From NCBI GenBank assembly GCA_037447655.1, contig JBBHKE010001978.1:1-64000 (forward strand): DNA of 64,000 nt. The letters run 5' to 3'. The notes below the pieces were generated by a model that searched no databases, was not told the origin of the DNA, and was given only the letters and a program-made list of their open reading frames with translations. Below are positions 52,000 to 63,090 of this stretch, one piece after another. A program made the position numbers and the translations under genes. This DNA comes from Zygnema cylindricum. Taxonomy: Eukaryota; Streptophyta; Zygnematophyceae; Zygnematales; Zygnemataceae. Numbering within the stretch: the stretch's first letter is position 1; the number at the start of each line of letters is the position of its first letter.

Positions 52000-52440
52000 A
52001 ATAAACGCTTGGCTTTCAAACACCTTTAAGTGTGAGACATCAGGTTTTCTCCCGGTCCATCTTTCATAAGGTGTTTAACCTTTCACCGCCGAGGTGAGGA
52101 CTCTATTCTTACGGTAATTAGCACAATTCATCTCCTTTGCCCAGAAGCGTTTTCTTATCTTTTTATTTGTCAACACGCGTCGAACACTTTCACTAAATCT
52201 CTCTTATTTAATCTCTCAGCTACACCATTTTTTTCCAGATTATTTGGGACAGTCTTTTGGTGTTGAAATCCTTCCTCTTTCAGAAAATCCTCAAAATGAT
52301 TAGAAGTATATTCCCCCCCATTATCACTCCTCACTCTCTTTATGGGAGTTTCATGAAGTTTTTCACTCTATGCCTTATAATATTTAAAATAAACTGGTGC
52401 TTTAGATTTTTCCTTCTTGACCATCAGATTCTAAGATTCT
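52000..52440 (-). pseudogene. Copia integrase fragment (element K)
   Basis: Minus strand holds NGGEYTSNHFEDFLKEEGF, then QKTVPNNLEKNGVAERLN with the catalytic Glu, then broken frames equivalent to 'KRFWAKEMNCANYRKNRVLT' and 'TPYERW'. It is close to integrase of C and E. It is isolated from any RT. Confidence 0.75.
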
Positions 52441-52449
52441 ACGAGTTCA

Positions 52450-52675
52450 ATGTGTGACACGCATGTGTGGGCATCGTCGCCATTCCATAATACCTGCACT
52501 ATCCTCAAGTGACGACACGTGTCCTTATAGAAATGCACTATACTTTAGTGTCTTTCTACCGTTGTCACATCATTTAAGCTAAATATTACAAAACTCTGAA
52601 CATAATTCATTTAAAGTCAAAAAACCTCTTCTCACATAACTATTTGGTGAGACTTGAAGCTTTCCAAAATCAACA
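52450..52675 (-). mobile_element. Partial LTR, H family
   Basis: Minus strand starts TGTTGATTTTGGAAAGC, resembling the LTR start at 63428 (TGTTGTTTTGGAAAGC). It is preceded by the purine tract AAAGCTTTAGGGGAG, identical to that of element H at 61342-61357. Confidence 0.6.
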
Positions 52676-52698
52676 CTCCCCTAAAGCTTTAGACTCAG

Positions 52699-53211
52699 CT
52701 ACTCACCTAGTCCCAGTGCATCCCTACAATACTTCAGCTTAGGAGCAGGAAGAGCTTTAGTGAGCATATCAACAATCATTTTTGCATCTGGCAAAAAAAT
52801 CAATTTAATCACTCGCGAAAACACTTTTTCTCTTACAAAATGTAACTTTACATCCATGTGCTTACTCTTGAAGTGGTGACTCGGGTTAGAGTCAATGGCA
52901 ATGGCAGCCTGGTTATCACACCTGATCACCTATGGAAGGACATGCATGTATCCTAATTCTTGCAACATGAATTTTACCCATAAGAGTTCTTTGATGGCAA
53001 AGCTTGCTGCCATGTACTCTGACTCCATCGTCGACTGTGGCGTGACTTTCAAAAGTTTGCTGCTCCAGCAGCAAGTCCCGTTCCCAATTTGCAGAACGAC
53101 TCCAGCGATGGATTTCGGGCTTGGCATGTTGCCACAGCTTGCATCACTCCATGTTTGCAACTTCACTTCTCCTCCGCCATGTGTGAGTTTGAAGTCTGGT
53201 TCAGTGTACAT
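52699..53211 (-). pseudogene. Copia RNase H (element L)
   Basis: Frames 52930-53211 and 52699-52929: KLQTWSDASCGNMPSPKSIA, TCCWSSKLLKVTPQSTMESE, ELLWVKFMLQELGY, then CDNQAAIAIDSNPSHHFKSK, LHFVREKVFSRVIKLIFLPD and MLTKALPAPKLKYCRDALGL. This is an almost complete RNase H with one stop. It is followed by a purine tract and an H-type LTR, so it belongs to the H family. Confidence 0.88.
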
Positions 53212-53239
53212 GCTATGTATGTGTAGCTAGATGTCACTG

Positions 53240-54010
53240 TTCAGACTAACATAGCAATAGAGATTTTTGAATTTAGATATTCAGGAGGTTGTATGTTAGA
53301 GGTAGTATGTCATATCACTGTCATGCTATGAAAAGGTAATTTTTACAGAGTACAAGTGAAGATGGGGACTTTTCACCACCTCAATAGGCTAAGTTGTTAA
53401 TGAGAACTTTATCTGATGAGTATCATGGCGCCATTAATAGACTTAGGGCTATTCCACAACATCATTGGAACATAGATTTAGCAATTCAACATATTTTGAG
53501 CCAAGAAGATCACCAGATTTCGTAAAGAGGTAGTAGTAAGTATATTCAGGCACAAGCTAACCAATTTTCAGATTTTAAAATTGGTACTGGCAGAGGTAGT
53601 GGTCCTATAACATGCTATATTGTGATGAAAAGACATGGTTTTGATTGTGTAATGCCTCTGAAGAGAGCAAAGCAACAGGAAATTTTTGCTCTGGTTGGGA
53701 CAAAAGTTGAGTTCCTTCTCAATCAAGTGGAAGACCAACAGCTTTTTCCAATGAACTTCAAAAGGAGGACGTGAGCTTTCTCCAACGAAATTTCAAAGGA
53801 GGACGTGAGCAGCTTTGCCATCAATAGCAAAAAGAAATACTTTGCGATGCCACAAGCAACGGAAGGTGTGGAGGAAGTCGAATGAATTATGAACTCTCAT
53901 GCATCTTCACATATGTGCCGCAGTCGCCACCTTTTTGAAATTATTCAATCTACTTCTCCCATCAATTTTTTTTTCTATGTTGATACTTTCGTTGAGTCTA
54001 AAGCAAAACG
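53240..54010 (+). pseudogene. Copia I gag and protease remnants
   Basis: Plus strand LLMRTLSDEYHGAINRLRAI then PQHHWNIDLAIQHILSQEDH is the late part of Gag. A knuckle-like CYIVMKRHGFDC is damaged by a small indel. NSHASSHMCRSRHLFEII (about 53890) is the protease site with the D-S-G lost to N-S-H. A 36-bp phrase (TTTCAAAGGAGGACGTGAGC) is tandemly repeated at about 53755-53812. Confidence 0.65.
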
Positions 54011-54255
54011 GAGGGTGTAATTTATGTTGAACGTAGAATGAAAAACCGTGAAAAATGGTCTTGGAATGTGTTGCATGTACTATTTTTTAAAAGGATTTTT
54101 TTCTCTACATCACTAGTAGAAAATAGCGTTTTAAAACTACATCTGAGAATGGGAAGTAAACAATAAGTAAAAATGAGAAAATAGTTGTAAAAAGATTTGC
54201 TGAAGGGAACAGTTTATAACGGCTGAGTCTTGCAAATGAAAATGAAAATGATGTT

Positions 54256-54900
54256 ATGTACTCAAGTGTAATCAATAACTGTGATTTATGGCAAAAACGT
54301 TTAGGACATTTGAATTATGACAGATTAGAAAAGATGATTAATCAAAAAATGGTGGAAGGTGTAACAATTAGTCAGAAACCAACATTAAAGGTATGTGATG
54401 GTTGTGCAATGGGAAAAATTCATAAGTTGCCTTTCCCTTCGCAAACTAATTATAAAAGTAGGAGGGTGCAAGAATTAATCTATTCAAATGTATGGGGGCC
54501 ATCTAGGTACCCATATGTGGGAGGTGTTAGGTTTCTGTTTACTTTTACAGATGACTATAGTAGGTTTACTACAATTTATTTTTAAAAGGTAAGGATGAAG
54601 TCTTTGCAAAGTTTAAGGAGTATAAGGTTGGGGTTGAAAATTTGCATAAAAGAACTAGTTTGCAGCATTTCTAAAATTGAATGGAATTTCACGTCAACTA
54701 ATTGTTTCTTTCTCTTCTGAGCAAATTGGTGTTGTAGAGAGAATGAATAGAACCATATGTTTCCTACTCTTATGAGCAAATTGGTGTTGCAGATAGAATG
54801 AATAGGACAATATCAGAGAGTGCCAAAACAATGATGTTTGATATGAATATGGATTTCAAATTTTGGGCAGTGGATATAAATTGTGCAGCTTACTAAAAAA
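54256..54900 (+). pseudogene. Copia I integrase
   Basis: Open frame 54256-54585: LWQKRLGHLNYDRLEKMINQ, CDGCAMGKIHKLPFPSQTNY, then LIYSNVWGPSRYPYVGG (first Asp changed to Asn) and FTFTDDYSRFTTIYF. The part with the second Asp is mostly deleted. The region with the catalytic Glu is present twice in tandem (54714-54810) as SEQIGVVERMNRTI and SEQIGVADRMNRTISE. It ends before 54900 in stops. Confidence 0.82.
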
Positions 54901-54912
54901 ACTGGGTAAAAC

Positions 54913-55487
54913 ATGTCAAAACACTGTAGAAAAAAAAGGGTTGTAAATGTTAAAACTCCTTACGAAATGTGGACAAGACAAAAACCAGATGTAAGTCACT
55001 TCAAGGTTTTTAGAAGTAAGATATTTATGCTAGATAATGATCTGCAGAAATGGAAGTTTGAGCCAAAAGGTATGCCAGGGTTATTGTTAGGGTATGATGA
55101 TCATGCCAAAGGCTATAGAGTGTATGACACTAAGGGAGATGGAGTCTTGGTAGCCAAGAACATCATAGTGAAGGATAAGGGAAAACGAGTAGATGTATTA
55201 AATCAACGTACAAATGAGAATAAATATCAAAGTGTTGATAATATCTTTTTGAAAAAAATCCTATGTTTTTCAGAAAAAATACAAAAAATGCATCTACATT
55301 AACTCAGAAAGACCTTTCAATACCACAAAATAACCTGCCTCCAATAGAACCATCTCTTCCACCAAAAACAAGACTTGTTATGCTTGAAAGAGTTGTAGAC
55401 CCTCCTCTACCTCAAGTTGAAACTCAATCACAAGCAGAACCACATGTATTAAAGAGGAGGACCCAAACACCTATACCAGCGACATAA
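54913..55487 (+). pseudogene. Copia I integrase C-part and linker
   Basis: Frame 54913-55302: TPYEMWTRQKPDVSHFKVFR, then KWKFEPKGMPGLLLGYDDHA and KGYRVYDTKGDGVLVAKNII. A second frame, 55263-55487, is Pro/Ser-rich (IPQNNLPPIEPSLPPKTRLV), the usual linker. Confidence 0.82.
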
Positions 55488-55613
55488 ATTCCCGGTATAT
55501 TCACGCAAAGTGCGCGACTCAATGGAGCAGCTGCAACCTTTACTTATTCAGTACACACAAAAGAGCTTGTAGGATTGACATAAGCTTTCTTCTGTGATGA
55601 AAAGGAGCACAGG

Positions 55614-56397
55614 GTGGAAGCAGTCAATGAAGAGATGAAGTCCATCATAGAGGCCGAAACGTGCGATCTGGTGGAACTTCCTCTAGGAAGAAAGGCTATT
55701 GGGAATAAATGGGTGTTTAAATTAAAATTGAACCCATATAATACTATAGAAAAGTATAAGGCTAGGTTGATGTGTAAAGGATATAATCAAAATGAGGGGA
55801 TAGACTATGAGGAATCTTTCTCACTAGTTGTAAGGTTCCCATCAGTCCGCATCTTACTTAGATTAGCTGCCATAGAGGATTTTGACCTCCACTTGATGGA
55901 TGTAAAGACTGCCTTTTTGCATGGTGATTTAGACAAGGTCATTTATAAGAAGCAGCCAAAGGGGTATGAGGAAGTGGGAAAGGAAAATCTTGTGTGCGAA
56001 CTTTTAAAATCTTTGTATGGCCTAAATCAAACCCGTATACAGTGGAACTGAAAGTAAGATGAGTCTTTGACAAGATTAGGATTTACTAGAATTAGCTGTG
56101 ATCATTCAATATATAAATGTGTGGTGATAATCTTGATGAGATGATATTTATTGCTGTGTATGTTGATGATCACACGCTTTTAATTCAAAATTTGAAATGA
56201 AGGATTTGGGTGAGGCAAAGTATATCTTTGGAATACAAGTTGAAATGGAGAGAGAAAAGAAAACAATAAGGCTAACTCAGAAAGAAGTAATAAGAAACAT
56301 GTTGGAAAAATTGGCTTGGCTGATGCCAACGGTTGTGCAACTCTTATGGAGTTTAGGGAGAAAATTGAAAGAATGGAGCATTAGTTTGGATTCTTGA
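55614..56397 (+). pseudogene. Copia I reverse transcriptase
   Basis: Open frame 55614-56051: EEMKSIIEAETCDLVELPLG, KWVFKLKLNPYNTIEKYKAR, GIDYEESFSLVVRFPSVRIL, LMDVKTAFLHGDLDKVIYKK. After a stop come SCDHSIYKC and the catalytic box VYVDDHTLL, then a deletion of the spacer, and MKDLGEAKYIFGIQVEMER in frame 56197-56397. Confidence 0.86.
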
Positions 56398-56429
56398 TAG
56401 ATAGGGAACACAAGACAAAAGAACAATAT

Positions 56430-56955
56430 TTTATGTCTCAAGTACCCTACAGACAAGTAGTAGGGAGTCTCAGCAAAATTCACAAAGGAGAGACTAGGAG
56501 GCAGCAAAAAGAGTCTTAAGACACCTTGTTGGGACTAGAAATCTTTCGCTTACTTTGGGAGGGGACAAGGTTGGCATTAATTCTTAGAGTGATGCTAGCT
56601 ATGGTGATGTGCCTAGAAGGAAGTCTACAAGTTGGTATGTAATTCAGATTGGAAGTGGAACTTGTAGTTGGAGTAGTAAACTTCAAAAAGTCACTGCTCA
56701 AAGTACTATGGAAGCCTAATACATGATTGCGAACGCAACCTTAAAAGAGATACTTCGAATTAAAGAATTTCTTCAAAAGTTGGGTTTTACACAACATGGG
56801 ACACAAATAATGTGGTGCGACAATCAAGCAACCATTTTTGTGGCTACAAACCCAAACCACCATTTTAAGAGTAAGCATATGGACATTCACTACATTTGGT
56901 ACAAGAGAAATTATTTGCAAGATTTTTCAAACTTTGCTATTTACTTGATGAGAAA
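56430..56955 (+). pseudogene. Copia I RT end and truncated RNase H
   Basis: Broken frames give VPYRQVVGSL, AKRVLRHLVGTRNLSLTLGG, SDASYGDVPRRKST, SSKLQKVTAQSTMEA, then frame 56723-56968: FLQKLGFTQHGTQIMWCDNQ, ATIFVATNPNHHFKSKHMDI. After HMDIHYI the sequence decays, and at 56956 an LTR begins without the usual RNase H end or purine tract. Confidence 0.8.
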
Positions 56956-58088
56956 TGTTGTGATTTGAAAGCTTTAGTACTCAGTAAATAGGTTAATGAG
57001 AGAGGGATTAGTACTTAGAATTTTTTTTAGTATAAACACTTTAGTACTGACCCCTAATAGTGTTAAAATAGTATAAGGGCAATAGATTGTACCGTAGTTC
57101 TACAGGGACACGCGTCGGCATATGTGGACTTTGTAAGTGTTTCGGAATGGCGTCGACCCTCACATACACGTGTCGAATGTCGAATGAGCAGATTCGCAGA
57201 GTCAGACGGACGAAATTTGGATTAGACAGACGATAAATGCACTGTACGAATTCAGTATGGAACGTTGATTCGAATCGTGTCAACGAAAGCGATTCGCGCG
57301 GGACCACAATTACCAAAGCAAGCCGTACGCACTCATGTGCTTCTTACCGTACGACAACAATCAGCTTCACTTATATGAACTATGCTGACCAAGCATCTAT
57401 AACATCTTTGGCACGGATGCGTATCTGTAAATATTTGAAAAACAGTTATTTGTATTTTAGTGCATTATTAAATAGTGTTTCACTGTTCTATTTATCGGCA
57501 GGTTGAAATAAAGGTTTTGACGTACCTCAGGTAAATTAGACGTACATTGTTTTATCGTGTATAGTACTTAGTGACAGGTGTAGCTGCAAGATTAGTGTGG
57601 AACCTAGGTAGTTACTGTGCTAGTATAAACTTGTAGGACTTAGATTATTTTTAGTATCACAGTTGAGTTTATCAAAGTAATGGTAGACTGTTTTTCTGCA
57701 ACTTTGACCTGATGGTGTGATCACCGTGATTGATTTTTTTCTATGAAACTTTGTGGTTGTGTTGGATGACCTAAAAACTGTTTTTTTACGTAGTTTCGTT
57801 TTGTTTTGTCAATTCAGTAAATTTTGTGAGAAGTCTACTTGGTTAGTTTGATAAGCTGTCTGTTGTTTTTGGGAAACTCTGGGGCTCATATCTTTTCAAT
57901 TCCTTTGTGGATTAGGCTCTAATTTTGGGAGGTTTTATTGTCTATTATATACTACATACTGGTGTATTTTGAATTGGTTTTATTTGTTTGTGGAGTAATC
58001 TGTGCTATCTCAAAAATAGTTGTTTTTTGGGCTAGTTTGTGGGTGTCTTCGGTGAGTAATCCATGGCTGAAACACGCTATGGACAACA
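56956..58088 (+). mobile_element. Left LTR of element H
   Basis: From TGTTGTGATTTGAAAGC to GCTATGGACAACA, 1133 bp, with 6-bp inverted termini TGTTGT/ACAACA. It aligns along its length with 61358-62548 with moderate divergence. It is followed directly by CGTTATGGGCCCAC. Confidence 0.8.
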
Positions 58089-58102
58089 CGTTATGGGCCC
58101 AC
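58089..58102 (+). other. Primer-binding site of element H
   Basis: CGTTATGGGCCCAC follows the LTR. Twelve or more bases match the anticodon arm complement of initiator tRNA-Met. The ATG at 58093 opens gag. Confidence 0.68.
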
Positions 58103-60118
58103 GCCCATGGTTAACCATATTTGATGGATCTAACTATCACTATTAGAAGTGTGTGATTGAGAGCTACTTCGAGATGTTGGAGCTAATGGATGTGGTGGAT
58201 GGGACTTTGGCAGAAACATCGTGGATGTGAAAAGAAGAACCGTGAGTGCCTAAGGGTTATGAAGAACTCCTTGACAGAGGAACTAGTAATGACATACCTT
58301 AAGTTGAAAAGTGCAGCTGAACTATGGAAATATCTAGAATGTAGGTATTCAGAGACTTCTTTGTATCACTGGTTTAGTAGTGCCACTAAACTTTTTGGAT
58401 ATAAGTATGTAGGCGGAAGAATGGTGGAATATTGTACTGGTATAGAAATATTGTTTGTAGAAAATTCTTTGGCAAAAGGATGCTTTACAGATGCTCAACA
58501 AGTTGTTTTATTAATGAGAGGATTACCTAGTGACTATAGAGATGCATAAAAAAAAATAGCTCAAATCGATTAAAGGGATTGGAACTTAAGCCAAGCAATC
58601 CGCATAGTGTAGGATTAAGAATGTTGTTTTTAGAAGATTCAATTCGTACATGCGTGCGCGTATTTGCGTGCGTATGTAGTTATTGTAATTAATGTGGAGG
58701 CTCGAACGTATTTGTAGATTGGGGGATAAAATATACAAGTAAAATTAAAGGACTAATTGAGTGGCGCTGATTGCGTAAATGAATTGGACGGCGGATCGCG
58801 AAGCGATCCGAAGTAAAATATTCGAAGAGGTTGAAATGGTACGTTGCACGTACGGAATATAACGCGAAAGGCGACATTTATGGCAAAAGGACGCCGCTTG
58901 TACGTAGAATGAAATTTGGACAGACGTACTTTGATTCTAACCGACGGAATTTATGGAGAGGTACGAACACGATTTGGATCGTACGGTTTGATTTCGGCAA
59001 ACTGGTCGTGGTACACATAGAGGGCGGACGGCGTCCTCTGATATTTTCAAGGGATCGTATTGTTTTTTTTAATGACGCAATATCAATTGGATAGTACTTA
59101 TACAATGTCAGTTCACTACGTGGTTTTGTCAACAAGTAACTAAGCAAGTTGTCATTTAGCGGCCGGATTTTACGGACGCGTCGGTGTAAACATTTGAAAC
59201 AACATTGTCTTCTCTTATGTGTATTAATAATTAAGTATTTATTATGACTGTTTTTATTTAGGTGATTATTTAGGGTTTCGGCAATTTAAACTGTGTGTAT
59301 GTAGTGTCGTACTTGCAGACAAGTGTACTATTATGATTGGTCGACTCTCAGGTGTACACATACAACTAGGATTCTTTGTCGTAATAGGTTCTCATGGTTT
59401 AATACTCCTTAGTGGAAGTTACGTTGGTTATTTGGCATGTAGCGATTCGTTGACAGCTCAAAAATGTATATATAGGAATGAGCTTTATTAAGAATGAATC
59501 ATCAATGCTTAGCATGGAAAGTAGGGACCAAAGATGTAGTAATTTAGGGTTTTCGATTAGGTCATGCATTTGAATGATACATTTATTATTTGATTATACT
59601 GTTGTTTACGTGTGATGCATTCATTTATTATTATTTATATATGTTATTAATAATTTTGTTTCTTATGCATTATTTATGTATTTGTCCTAGGGTTTCTTGT
59701 GATTTTCATGTAACCTTAGATATTATTCATACGTCTGTGTGCGCATGCTTGCTCCGTCTGTGTACGGATGATTCCCTTGCTTGCGGATGAATGATTGCAT
59801 CTGTGTATGCATGTATGTTAAATGAAGGATGCATTTCAAATGATTGTTCATTGGCCTAACTTTGCTTAACATTTTGTTTGATAGTATAGGGTGGCTTTCA
59901 CGGTCTATTTTAGACCAAAGAACAACAAAGAAGATTGGAAAAAGTTTTTAGAGAGGAATATGGAGGTCTCTAAGTCTCAGTTTGAGAAAAATAGAAGTAA
60001 TAGTGAATCCGGAAAGAGACTTAAGAATTGTTTTTACTGTAATGATTTAGGACATTCCTTCAGGGTATGTCCATCATATAAAAATGCATGTGTTACAAGA
60101 AATTTCAGAGATGGATGA
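58093..60118 (+). pseudogene. Element H gag, split by an insertion
   Basis: From the ATG in the primer-binding site: MGPRPWLTIFDGSNYHY, the canonical copia Gag start, then stops. Frame 58190-58549 has TYLKLKSAAELWKYLECRYS, MVEYCTGIEILFV and QVVLLMRGLPSDYRDA (UBN2-type). After SQAIRIV (about 58608) the coding signal vanishes. It resumes at about 59885 with GKRLKNCFYCNDLGHSFRVC, an intact CX2CX4HX4C knuckle. The 1.27 kb between has no coding features. Confidence 0.75.
58610..59885. other. Non-coding insertion inside element H gag
   Basis: About 1.27 kb of AT-rich DNA with no domain, flanked by ATAGTGTAGG (58606-58615) and ATAGTATAGG (about 59882-59891), which may be a diverged target duplication. 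It includes an 8-bp perfect hairpin, CGGATCGC-GAA-GCGATCCG (about 58793-58811). The origin is unclear. Confidence 0.45.
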
Positions 60119-60477
60119 GACAACAACCGAGTTCTACCTTCAACGAGGAAACCAAGTGCTTTCATGAGTGAGAGAAAAGCCTCAACCGACGACAAAAGGC
60201 TTACACTTTCGGTCTAAAAATTCCTTTAATTGCCGATTGTTTGTGATTCTCGAAATATGGTGCAAGAGGGGAAAATTATGTTGTCACCAAAAATGGAGTG
60301 GAGAAAGAGGTGACAGAAAACGATTCGCTTACCGTCAATTTTTCTTATATAAAATTTGTGAGCGACAAAAACTTACAAAAAGAAGAGGTTACTAAAGTAA
60401 GAGGAATTGAAGGAAGTGAATGGCACCCGGAAGTGGAAGTGGAAAGGACTAAAAAAATATTTGTCACATAATATAGT

Positions 60478-61020
60478 GTGGAGAAAGAAGAAGGTGAAAA
60501 AGACTCGGTTTTAGTGACTCTCTCTTGTGATAGATTGTTGTGTGAAAATTACTTACAATGGGATAAGATTCTTCAAGAAAGGGGAGTAAAAGGAAGTGAA
60601 GTACACTTAAAATTGGATGGAAAATATTCTTTAGATGTAAAACATACTGAACCAAAAACAAAATTGAAAGTAGGGCCGAGAGAAAATGATAATCTAATCA
60701 ATATAAGGGAGGAGAATGATGATAGAGAAAATGGTGGACTGGCACAAAATGAGAAAACACAAAAAGAAAATAGAAAGATAATAGTGCCATTGAAGAGTGG
60801 AGGAATCAAAATGGAAAACCTTAGGATAATAACTCTAAAGAGGAGTGGTAAAACTACGGAAAAAGACCAAAAAGAAGTGAGAAGTATCACACTTTATAGA
60901 GGTAATGGGGAGGAAACCCATGTGAAAGGTACAAAGTCTATGAGGAAACCAGAATGCGGTAAGAAAATAAGAAGAAGATACAGATTAAGGAAGACTAGCC
61001 AGAGAAGAAACCAACTCTAA
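60478..61020 (+). CDS. Lys/Glu-rich ORF of element H (unknown)
   Basis: An open frame of 180 codons lies between gag and the 3' purine tract, where pol would be expected. It begins MEKEEGEKDSVLVTLSCDRL and includes LQERGVKGSEVHLKLDGKYS. Highly charged stretches follow (REENDDRENGGLAQNEK; RNGEETHV-like), with a basic end ECGKKIRRRYRLRKTSQRRN. I recognise no domain. The first third loosely recalls a retropepsin surround, but no D-S/T-G is present. The basic C-terminus could bind nucleic acid or act as a nuclear signal; that is inference. Confidence 0.4.
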   Translation: MEKEEGEKDSVLVTLSCDRLLCENYLQWDKILQERGVKGSEVHLKLDGKYSLDVKHTEPKTKLKVGPRENDNLINIREENDDRENGGLAQNEKTQKENRKIIVPLKSGGIKMENLRIITLKRSGKTTEKDQKEVRSITLYRGNGEETHVKGTKSMRKPECGKKIRRRYRLRKTSQRRNQL

Positions 61021-61335
61021 AGGCAACCACACAAAAGACAGGAAAAGCCAATTTTTACAGGGAAAAACTCGAAAACTTCTATGGGAAAACTTACATTTAA
61101 ACAAGCCAAAAATAGGGTTATTGATTAAGGTTTTGAAAAATATAATATTTACAAGTGTAGACTGGCTAAGATTTAAAACATCCAAAACTTAGGAGGAGTG
61201 TTGTTTTTGTGAAGTTTTGGATGTTTAGTAGTGGAGGTTGTGAGAGGGAATTTCCGAACTTAGAATATTTTTGAAGTCCTTGCTTTAGTATATACCTAAA
61301 TTACATTTGATATCTCTGTAGACTTAGTGCAGTAC

Positions 61336-61357
61336 TAAGTCTAAAGCTTTAGGGGAG
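61336..61357 (+). other. Polypurine tract of element H
   Basis: AAGTCTAAAGCTTTAGGGGAG immediately precedes the right LTR. Nearly the same sequence precedes the LTRs at 52675 (minus strand) and 63428. Confidence 0.65.
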
Positions 61358-62548
61358 TGTTGTGATTTGAAAGCTTTAGTACTCAGTAAATATGTTTGTG
61401 AGAGAGGGATTTGTATTTATAATATTTTTTGAGTATAAACACTTCAATTGTTACTGTAGTATAAGGACAATAAAGTGTACCGTTTTTGAGGATAAACACT
61501 TCAATACTGACCCCTAATAGTGATACGATAGTATAAGGACAATAGAGTGTACCGTACTTCTACAGGGACACGAGTCGGCATATGTGGACTTTGCAGGTAT
61601 TTTAGAATGGCGCCGACACTCAAATACACGTGTCGAATGTCAAACGAGGGGATTCGCAGAGTCACACGGACGAAATTTGGACCGGACATCCGATAAATGT
61701 ACTGTACGAATTCAGTATGGAACGTTGATTCAAATCGTGTCGACGGACGCGATTCGCGCGGGACCACAAGTGACGAAGCACACAGTTCGCACTTAGGTGC
61801 TTCGTACCGTACGACAATAGTCGGCTGGAGTTATATGAACTATGGTGACCAATAATCGATAGTACGGACGCGTATATGTAAATATTTGGAAAACATTTTT
61901 TTGTATTTTAGTATATTATAAAATAGTGTTTCACTTTTCCATTTAACGACAGGCTGCAATTTGGGTTTTGAGGGGTTTTGACGTACCTCGAATATATTAG
62001 ACCTACATTGTTTTATCGTGTACAATACTTAGTGACAAGTGTAGCTCTAAGATTAGTGTAGGACCTAGTTAGTTACTCTGCTAGTATAAACTTGTAGGAA
62101 TTGGATTTTTTTTTGTATCACAGTTGAGTTTATCAAAGTAATGGCAAATTGTTTTTCTGCAACTTTGACCTGATGGTGTGATCACCCTGATTGATGTTTT
62201 TGTTTGAAACTGTGTAGATACTTTTGATGACCTAGAAACTATTGTTTTACTTATTTTCGTTATATTTTGTCAATTCAGTATAATTATGTGAGAAGTCTAC
62301 TTGGTTAGTTTGATAAGCTGTCAATGGTTTTTGGGAAACTCTAAAGCTCATATCTTTCGGATTCCTTTGTGGATGAGACTCTAATTTTGGAAGGTTGTAC
62401 TGTCTATTACATAATATATACAGGTGTAGTTTGAATTGCTTTTATTTAATTCGGAGTAATCTGTGCTGTCTGAAACACAACTATGTTTGGGGTAGTTTGT
62501 GGGTGTCTTCCGTGAGTAATCCATGGCTGAAATAGGCTATAGACAACA
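61358..62548 (+). mobile_element. Right LTR of element H
   Basis: From TGTTGTGATTTGAAAGC to GCTATAGACAACA, 1191 bp. It is longer than the left LTR because a unit of about 60-75 bp around AGTATAAGGACAATA is duplicated at about 61435-61555. Confidence 0.8.
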
Positions 62549-63090
62549 GTTAACTCATGAGAAATTCGATTTTCTTTCAAATAACCAGCAAATTCATTTG
62601 ATACATGTTCTCCACCGTTGTCAGATCGCAAAGCAAGGATCAGTTTCCCGTGAAGTTTCTCCGCCCAGATTCGGTAATGCTTCAAATGTGTAAAGAACTT
62701 GTTATTTTCCTTCATGAAATAAACTCGACTGAAATGTGAGTAGTTGTCTGTGAAGGTGACAAGGTATTTTTCTGCCAGCGAAGGAAGGAACTTTGGCCAA
62801 TCCCACACATCCAAATGGATATGGCCGAGAATGTCATTTTCTCGGTGATCTAAAATCTGAAGTAGGGGGAGCTCATAGAGCTTTCCGAGAGCACAACCAT
62901 CACAAACATGGGACTCTTTCTTACCAAGATGAACACCTTGTATCATATTAGTTTTTACCATCTTTTCTAGCCTGCCATGCCTAAGCCTTTTATGCCATAA
63001 AAGATTCTCAAGAAGAACACTAGAGTACACAAAATCAACTTTATAAACCATTTCCATCCGATACAACATATTTCGGCCTCTAGTTCCCAC
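62549..63090 (-). pseudogene. Copia integrase fragment in minus orientation
   Basis: Minus strand: LLWHKRLRHGRLEKMVKTNM, SHVCDGCALGKLYELPLLQI, HIHLDVWDWPKFLPSL (first Asp), VTFTDNYSHFSRVYFMKENN, LALRSDNGGEHVSNEFAGYL (second Asp), then RISHELTV, after which the element H LTR begins. The catalytic Glu is cut off. It is flanked on both sides by plus-strand copia sequence. Confidence 0.85.

Larger units (their letters stand above)
56956..62548 (+). mobile_element. Element H: LTR retrotransposon with gag but no pol
   Basis: Two direct LTRs (56956-58088 and 61358-62548) bracket a primer-binding site, gag with a zinc knuckle, a Lys/Glu-rich ORF and a purine tract. No protease, integrase or RT motif is seen in the 3.3 kb between. 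This is the layout of a non-autonomous element that would depend on a pol from relatives such as the elements at 52699-53211 or 63172-63411. No matching 5-bp target duplication is visible. Confidence 0.65.

Noticed and set aside
62548-62566. ATGAGAAA next to the right LTR of element H, also found before the left LTR
   Set aside because: The right copy is 8 bases away from the LTR edge and is part of the integrase codons (ENRISHE). Coincidence is more likely than a target duplication.
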